This document shows, in pieces, positions 59,001 to 64,000 of a stretch of DNA of 64,000 nucleotides. The notes below the pieces were generated by a model. The model was given only the letters and a program-made list of their open reading frames with translations, ran no database searches and had not been told where the DNA came from. Every line of letters starts with the position of its first letter. Position 1 is the stretch's first letter. Position numbers and translations under genes: made by a program. The stretch is from Haliclona indistincta (lineage: Eukaryota; Porifera; Demospongiae; Haplosclerida; Chalinidae), in NCBI GenBank assembly GCA_964017065.1, contig OZ024784.1:1022098-1086097 (forward strand), given 5' to 3'.

Positions 59001-61931
59001 AGCCTCCTCGGCTTGTCTCCTTTCTTCTGCAGCTTGAATTCTTCCAGGTTTTGCAGGTCTAATGTTCTCTACCTCTTCAAATTGCCTTTTTTCTTCATCT
59101 GTAGTCACTTCAACTGTACTATGTAGCTGCACCATCTCCATGAGTTCCCTGTATCGTTTTCTAACCTTTCTCAGCTCTTCTTCCAAAATCATGCACTGTT
59201 GTTGCTTCTCGTTACTTTCTCTTCGAGCAATTGACAGATTCAACTCAAGTGACTATATGCACAAAAATAGAAATATATAAATAATTATAATTATTATGAC
59301 AATACAAACCTGTACTTGCTCTTGACATGCACTCTTCTCATCTTCCGCTTCATTTCTATAAGCTAATAAATCTTCAGTTTTGGCTTTATTGTCTGTTTCT
59401 ACTTTTGTTAGCTGTTGCTGATAGAATGCAAGTTGAGAAGACAGTTCTTCACGAGATCTCTCTTTAATCACTCTTTCTTGCTCGAGTTCTTGTTTGCAGG
59501 TTTGAACCTGTAAATAATTATAATGGCAACTAAAATAATGTGCGAATGAATTATTTTAAATAATTTGAATGTAACTAGCAAATAATTAAGTAATAGCAGC
59601 CAATGTAGTTGATTAAAACCAAAAACATTTACATGTAATATCATTCAATGTTTGTATAAAATGACATTCTTGCATCAGAAAAAGTTGCTAAACACTCATG
59701 ATAAGTGAAAAGGTTAAAATTTCAGCATGCAGCGGTAAGCTACAGTGCACAGATGTAAGTTGTGAAGTTTACAACGTTGTTACGAAGTTAAATTAGCTAG
59801 AGCTAGCTAAGTTAATTGTTGCCATGCAAAAGCTACATGTATGCAATGACAACTATTTCATTAAGGCAATCCATTTGGCTATAGAGTATCATGTACAAAC
59901 ATTAAAGTATATGCGTGGGCGGAATCAAAGGCACCGCGCTTCCTGTAAATCCCGTATTTCGTGAACCCAGCCCACCGTACAATATCAGCGTTATATTGAA
60001 CGTGCTTTAATTGCCATAAAGCATGCACCAAGCGGCTAAAGGAATTCACTCGGTTATAGCGTTACAGCCAGCCGCGGCATATACTTTAACCCTTTAGGGC
60101 CTATAGCGGATTTATCCGTCAAAATTGACTCCACCTACTGTAGACGTCATAAGTAGTGTGAAAAGTGCTCTAGAAAGGTCAAATCAAGTTTAATGCAAAT
60201 TACTTGAAAAAACCCACTGTTTTTCGCCGCGCCCTCCCCACTAAAATATATAGAACGGGGGACGGGGGGATTTTTAAAGGGGGGTGTCCCCCTTTAATCC
60301 GGGGTTCGAAGGGGCGGAGCCCCTCGCCGCTTTCGGCATTTTTGGGGCTTCAGGATGCCTGGAAATGCATACTTTGGCAAAGAATATGGTCTAAACTGTG
60401 CTGTTTGCTCACCTGGACACCACCAGGTGTTTGTATCAGTCACCAGGGCTGAATGAAGACCAAAATTAACAGAAAAATGACGAGGTCGCAGCACTTAAGC
60501 GGCTTCAGTTCCGAAGTGGGAGTGGCCAACTCAGACTTTAGTACATGGTCGTAAACCTTGACATGCCAGGAGAAAAGGGTGCTAGTTTGGACTAGCTAGC
60601 GTACTGCATGTTGTAGAAAATTGCAAGACAAACCGTCAGTTAAGAGCAAGTCAAATTTTCGTCAAAATAAGTCGGTCCCTAAAGAGTTAAACCACTTAAT
60701 ATAGGTAAGTCGTGCTCTACGTGATTTATGGCACTCGACCACACCCCTCATGCCATAAATCACGTAGAGTACTCCTTACCTACATTAAGTAATACTTATG
60801 GCCGTGACACCTAATGCATGCATGTGTGGTCTATTATGAAACCATGTATGGATATAGGTTAATCACCTCAGCCATAGCCATGTTTAGCTGTGACTGGAGC
60901 TCCTCATTTTCATGCTGTTTAGTGTTAATGACTCGATGATGCTCATCTTGACACTGCTGCAATCTGATAGTAAGTGCTTCTATTTCGTCACTCTGTTCCT
61001 TTAACTCAGTCAGTGTATCCAGAGTGTTTTTGTGAGCTATCCTCAGCTGGTTATATCTTTCTTCCATCCTCCTCACCAGGTCTCTACTGGTGGGTCGCTG
61101 GTCAGGAGTGTCACTCAGACACTGGACAATAGTAGTATAGAGAAGATGTCTAGGACCACCCATCTGATCCAATGACCTGCGACGCTTGCCAACCTGCATT
61201 TGCTTGTTTTTGACATCTCTTGCTAAGATGGTTGAATCTTCAACATGAGGAGCCTCTTGGTTGACCAGGTAGATGGCAAGATGACCGAATGAGAACACAT
61301 CAAGCTTATCACTGTATTTTGGTGACCATGAGAGAGACTCTGGAGACATGAAGTCAGGAGCTCCTGGACATACTGTTCTTGTTCGTTTCATTGCTACTTC
61401 ACTGTCAAACAGCTTGGCCACTCCGAGGTCAGCAATCTTTGCTCTGAGAGACTCAGTGAGCAGCACATTGCCAGCATTGAGGTCACGATGTATGATGGGG
61501 ATGGAGTGGAGGTAGGCCAGACCATAGGCCACATCTCTGAGGATCCTGGTCTTGTATGGGAGAGGGATGTTGGGATATGTCTTCATGCCGTGATCAAGGT
61601 CCATGTGCATGTACTCCATGATGAGACTGATGTCTGCCTCGTCATGACCATAATGGACTCCCATGAACTGGACCACATTAGGATGACGCAGATTGCCAAG
61701 TAGATCACATTCTTTTTGAAAGTTGTCAATAGCTCCTGCTCTTTGATCTGCTCCTACTGGCATCTGTCCTCCTCTCCCGACCAGAATATCGTGCAGACGC
61801 TTGGCAATGCAGGGAACACCATTGACTCGTATCTCGTACACTGCACCAAAACAACCTCGTCCTCTCTCCTTTCCATCGCTCAAACCTTCGATAGATTTTA
61901 TATCACTTTGAGCTGGCGCTCTAGCCGCCAT
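56096..61931 (-). CDS. TKL-type kinase with coiled coil and long AEEAER repeat domain
   Basis: Exons 61931-60867, 59507-59310, 59252-57342, 57256-57203, 56583-56529, 56471-56298, 56238-56096 (about 1,199 residues). The kinase (about residues 20-285) looks active: GRGCFGAV, CIAKRL, HRDLNAGN and DLG, then PDFMSPES. A coiled coil follows. The exon at 59507 opens CKQELEQERVIKERSRE, a weak echo of the UBAN motif with Asp-Phe changed to Glu-Leu. The 1.9-kb exon holds roughly thirty 13-residue AEEAERLAEERRR units (39-bp DNA repeat), a long charged helix like trichohyalin or caldesmon. The C-terminus carries NDELQRRLEERRDE and SELAAKLKKRRNW. Start: first ATG before the kinase (MAARAPAQSD). Two paralogues in this window have their kinase exon preceded by coil exons instead. 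Confidence 0.9.
57540..58800. repeat. 39-bp coding minisatellite
   Basis: Tandem units built on gcctcctcagctcgtctcct (plus strand) encode the 13-residue repeat of the kinase gene on the minus strand. Because the unit is a multiple of three and lacks stops, other frames on both strands also stay open; these are not genes. Two copies of a multi-unit block (aactcgtctcctttcctggg) show higher-order duplication. Confidence 0.95.
60090..60686. mobile_element. TTAA-target element, uninterrupted copy
   Basis: It is flanked by TTAA (60086-60089, 60687-60690), with ends ccctttaggg and tccctaaagag. It is the inverted, uninterrupted counterpart of 44398-45510. It sits in the intron after the kinase exon of the minus-strand kinase gene. 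No transposase is seen. Confidence 0.8.
60710..60790. repeat. Short inverted repeat
   Basis: ttaatataggtaagt at about 60708 and acttacc-type complement near 60775 flank ctctacgtgatttatggc and its inverted copy gccataaatcacgtagag. It is a snapback of about 80 bases next to the TTAA element, still within the kinase-gene intron. Confidence 0.75.
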
Positions 61932-62270
61932 TGTGTTTGTTAGCCGTTCTGCATGGCTTATCCCGGGCTAGATCTAATAAGTTCCGAAAATACCTGTAGT
62001 CCTACATGATGCGGTTTGCTTCAACATGCTTGAGCTGATGACGTGAAGTTATGCAGGAGAATTTATACATCTCCAGATCGATCTGCTGACAAGCAGGTAG
62101 ATGTCGTCAGTGATAAGAAAGATGAGGTGAATCTGGAGCTGGCGAAAAGGCTAGGAGCTACATAATTTTTATTCTCTAAATAAAATTGTATGCATTATTT
62201 TTACAAGATCATTCATCAAAGGTTAATAATCATGGATCATTAATAATTGACAATATTTTTGTCATTTGTA
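61932..62270. other. Spacer holding the kinase-gene promoter and an orphan exon
   Basis: It holds the 5' flank of the minus-strand kinase gene and the 3' flank of the next minus-strand gene. The only recognisable content is the plus-strand exon fragment at 62070-62160. Confidence 0.5.
62070..62160 (+). pseudogene. Orphan fragment of the pseudokinase last exon
   Basis: This segment closely copies part of the pseudokinase gene's terminal exon (encoded VSDKKDEV, then ELAKRLG) on the plus strand. It has no upstream kinase. The internal stretch between the two motifs is shorter than in the intact gene. It is probably what remains of a second pseudokinase copy. Confidence 0.75.
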
Positions 62271-63617
62271 TCATGCATCATCTTCATTATTTCTTTTCCT
62301 TCTTTTTAATAATAATTTGGCTAGTTCATCATCAGGTCCTGCAACTGCTGGTTCTGGAAGTATTCGAAGTGCATTTCTTGGTAGTGTTCTGACTCTTCTC
62401 AACTGAGGAGTTTGCAGTTCCTCAGCTGTGGAAACAATGTGATAGTATGTACAGCTTTGGTCTATGCTCACCAGTTGGTGGTATAAATTGTTGCTCAGGT
62501 ACTGCTGCTGTTGGTCTCAATTCAGAACTCCGTAGATCTTCAACTATGAACCATGAATATTGTTACAGCATGGATAAGTCTTGACTTACTAGTTGGTGGT
62601 ATTGGCTGCTGAGATTGACAATTGGGATTATTTGACGAATTTGTCATCCATGCTTTATTAGCAGGTAGCCGTTGCTATTATGAGATAGAAAAGCATAATT
62701 TATGTAAAGGATTTATTTATGCTATAAGGTGAGCATTCACACAATACTAGTATAAAGATCAATAACCTCATCAGCATCAGTGAATGAGCGTTGGCGTGAT
62801 ACGTATACTAGCTGTTGTGACTTTTGAGCTGCAGACTGCTGCAGAGCTATAGACTGCTGTTGAGCTGTAGACTGCTGCTGAGCTGTAGACTGCTGCTGAA
62901 CTGTAGACTGCTGTTGAGCTGTAGAATGCTGTTGTGCTGTAGACTGCTGCTGAACTGTAGACTGCTGCTGAACTGTAGACTGCTGCTGAACTGTAGACTG
63001 CTGCTGAGCTGTAGACTGCTGCTGAACTGTAGACTGCTGTTGAGCTGTAGAATGCTGTTGTGCTGTAGACTGCTGCTGAACTGTAGACTGCTGCTGAGCT
63101 GTAGACTGCTGCTGAACTGTAGACTGCTGTTGAGCTGTAGAATGCTGTTGTGCTGCAGACTGCTGCTGAACAGTTGACTGCAGTTGCTGTGCTACTAACT
63201 GCTGCTGTTGAACTGTTGGCTGCCGTTGTTTTCTTGGCTGAATAATAATAGTGAAACTAATCTCTGGTACTATAATCACAATACCTTAATAGGAGGAGGT
63301 GCAATTCTTTTACTCTGTAAACAGTTATAAATGCAGTAATGATTGTGGGCAGAAGCACCAGCCCATAACTCATACCTCATCAGAAGCTAGCCTGTCTCTT
63401 TCTGTTCTGTCCTCCACTCTCTCATTTTCATTATCTAATGCAGTTTGTTTTTCCTCAGATTGGTATGCTATAAAAATGGAATCATGATGCACACTGTCAG
63501 TCACAATTTTGTCTTACAAGGTTTTGAAAGTCGTGGTAGAGTAGAAGTTTCTGCAGCAGTTGGTAAAGGTACTGGTAATCCTGGCATGAACATAGATGCA
63601 GGTCTTGTCCTTCTTGA
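62271..63617 (-). CDS. 3' part of a Gln-rich paralogue of the kinase-gene family (5' end beyond window)
   Basis: Phase-consistent exons: 63617-63518, 63467-63376, 63314-63285, 63237-62767, 62674-62590, 62543-62472, 62425-62271. The 471-base exon encodes 18-bp STVQQQ/STAQQQ repeats. The last exon ends with GPDDELAKLLLKRRKRN, the same type of motif that closes the pseudokinase and the repeat kinase, and the short exon IAPPPPIK parallels their VPPIVK. This marks it as the 3' end of a related gene. No kinase is seen before the window edge, so whether it has one is unknown. Confidence 0.75.
62824..63180. repeat. 18-bp coding minisatellite (Gln/Ser/Thr)
   Basis: Tandem tgctgctgaactgtagac units with variants encode a Gln-rich tract on the minus strand. 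A larger block (QQHSTAQQQ) recurs, showing higher-order duplication. The Leu/Cys/Arg frame on the opposite strand is an artefact. Confidence 0.95.
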
Positions 63618-64000
63618 CTTAACATATAGTATAAAAAAAGATGTTGTAATGGTAGTTGGTAATTACAATTAATTACAAATTTTGTGTAATCGTAATCTTA
63701 ATCATACTGTAATGGTGAATTTGGACCTCTGTGTAGTAATTCATTTGTTGTAGTTACAATTGCAATTTTCAACGTACATGAAGTGAACACATGCATGTAC
63801 TATTTGTCAGTTTGTCACTTGAGGAAAAAAGGATGCCCTGGGCAGACGTAATTGAAAAAGAAATTGCTAAAGTAATCCGATTACAACATTCAAGAAAGTA
63901 GTTAATAGTAATCGCAATTGTAATCATTACAAACACTACTGTAGTAGTTGGTAATCGTAATGATTACAGTTTAAAAGTAATCATTACATCCCTAGTCTAA
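63618..64000. other. AT-rich right end
   Basis: I see no conserved coding sequence. Short inverted similarities (ggtaattacaattaattac, and gtaatcgtaatgattac) near 63656-63675 and 63945-63970 hint at a small foldback element. Confidence 0.4.

Noticed and set aside
57704..59126. Long Lys/Arg/Asp-rich and Leu/Ser-rich frames over the 39-bp repeat
   Set aside because: They are out-of-frame or antisense readings of the coding minisatellite; only the AEEAER frame joins correct exons on both sides.
62824..63177. Cys/Leu/Arg-rich plus-strand frame
   Set aside because: It is antisense of the Gln-rich repeat exon, which has matching splice sites and phases.
1..64000. CRISPR arrays, tRNA and rRNA genes, bacterial operons
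   Set aside because: None was seen by eye; the tandem repeats present are minisatellites without unique spacers, and the genes are spliced.

Overview
The window is eukaryotic. It holds spliced genes with many short GT-AG introns and phase-matched exons, a non-LTR retrotransposon, a dense load of short inverted-repeat (MITE-like) DNA transposons, and long microsatellites and minisatellites. VPS41, NEMO-like UBAN coiled coils, tandem TKL-type kinases and compact introns of about 60 bp suggest a marine invertebrate. From general knowledge a demosponge such as Amphimedon is the best guess, but nothing in the sequence proves the species.

Layout. 1-12.6 kb is gene-poor and built of dispersed repeats, two copies of a ~2 kb hairpin-bearing element, and several foldback elements. 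12.67-24.98 kb (minus strand) holds VPS41 (HOPS complex), reconstructed here as 28 phase-consistent exons. It lacks its C-terminal RING and is followed, same strand and compatible phase, by coiled-coil exons and a TKL kinase exon. 25.19-28.86 kb is a CR1/L2-like LINE inserted just upstream of VPS41. 29.29-41.73 kb (minus) is a NEMO/optineurin-like UBAN coiled-coil gene whose exons run in phase into a kinase exon. 42.08-53.90 kb (plus) is its head-to-head paralogue, about 1,400 residues, ending in a C2HC zinc finger instead of a kinase. 54.04-55.79 kb (plus) is a pseudokinase that has lost every catalytic motif. 56.10-61.93 kb (minus) is an intact-looking TKL kinase with a coiled coil and a long AEEAER-type repeat domain. 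62.07-62.16 kb is an orphan exon fragment, and 62.27-63.62 kb (minus) is the 3' part of a further paralogue that starts beyond the window.

How they work together. Three times in the window the order is coiled-coil (UBAN-family) exons followed by a kinase exon or gene on the same strand. The divergent UBAN pair keeps the residues that contact linear ubiquitin in NEMO. The simplest reading is a locally expanded family that joins a NEMO-type ubiquitin-reading scaffold to a TKL kinase, partly in single polypeptides, with one copy spliced onto a truncated VPS41. The fusion models rest on splice-site and phase logic and need transcript evidence.

Mobile DNA. The introns and the left end carry TTAA-target elements nested inside one another, a P-like element encoding a THAP domain, pogo-like MITEs (one carrying an inverted piece of the local kinase gene), and a perfect 257-bp-arm palindrome. 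Several insertions can be proven inside the window by comparing filled and empty copies.
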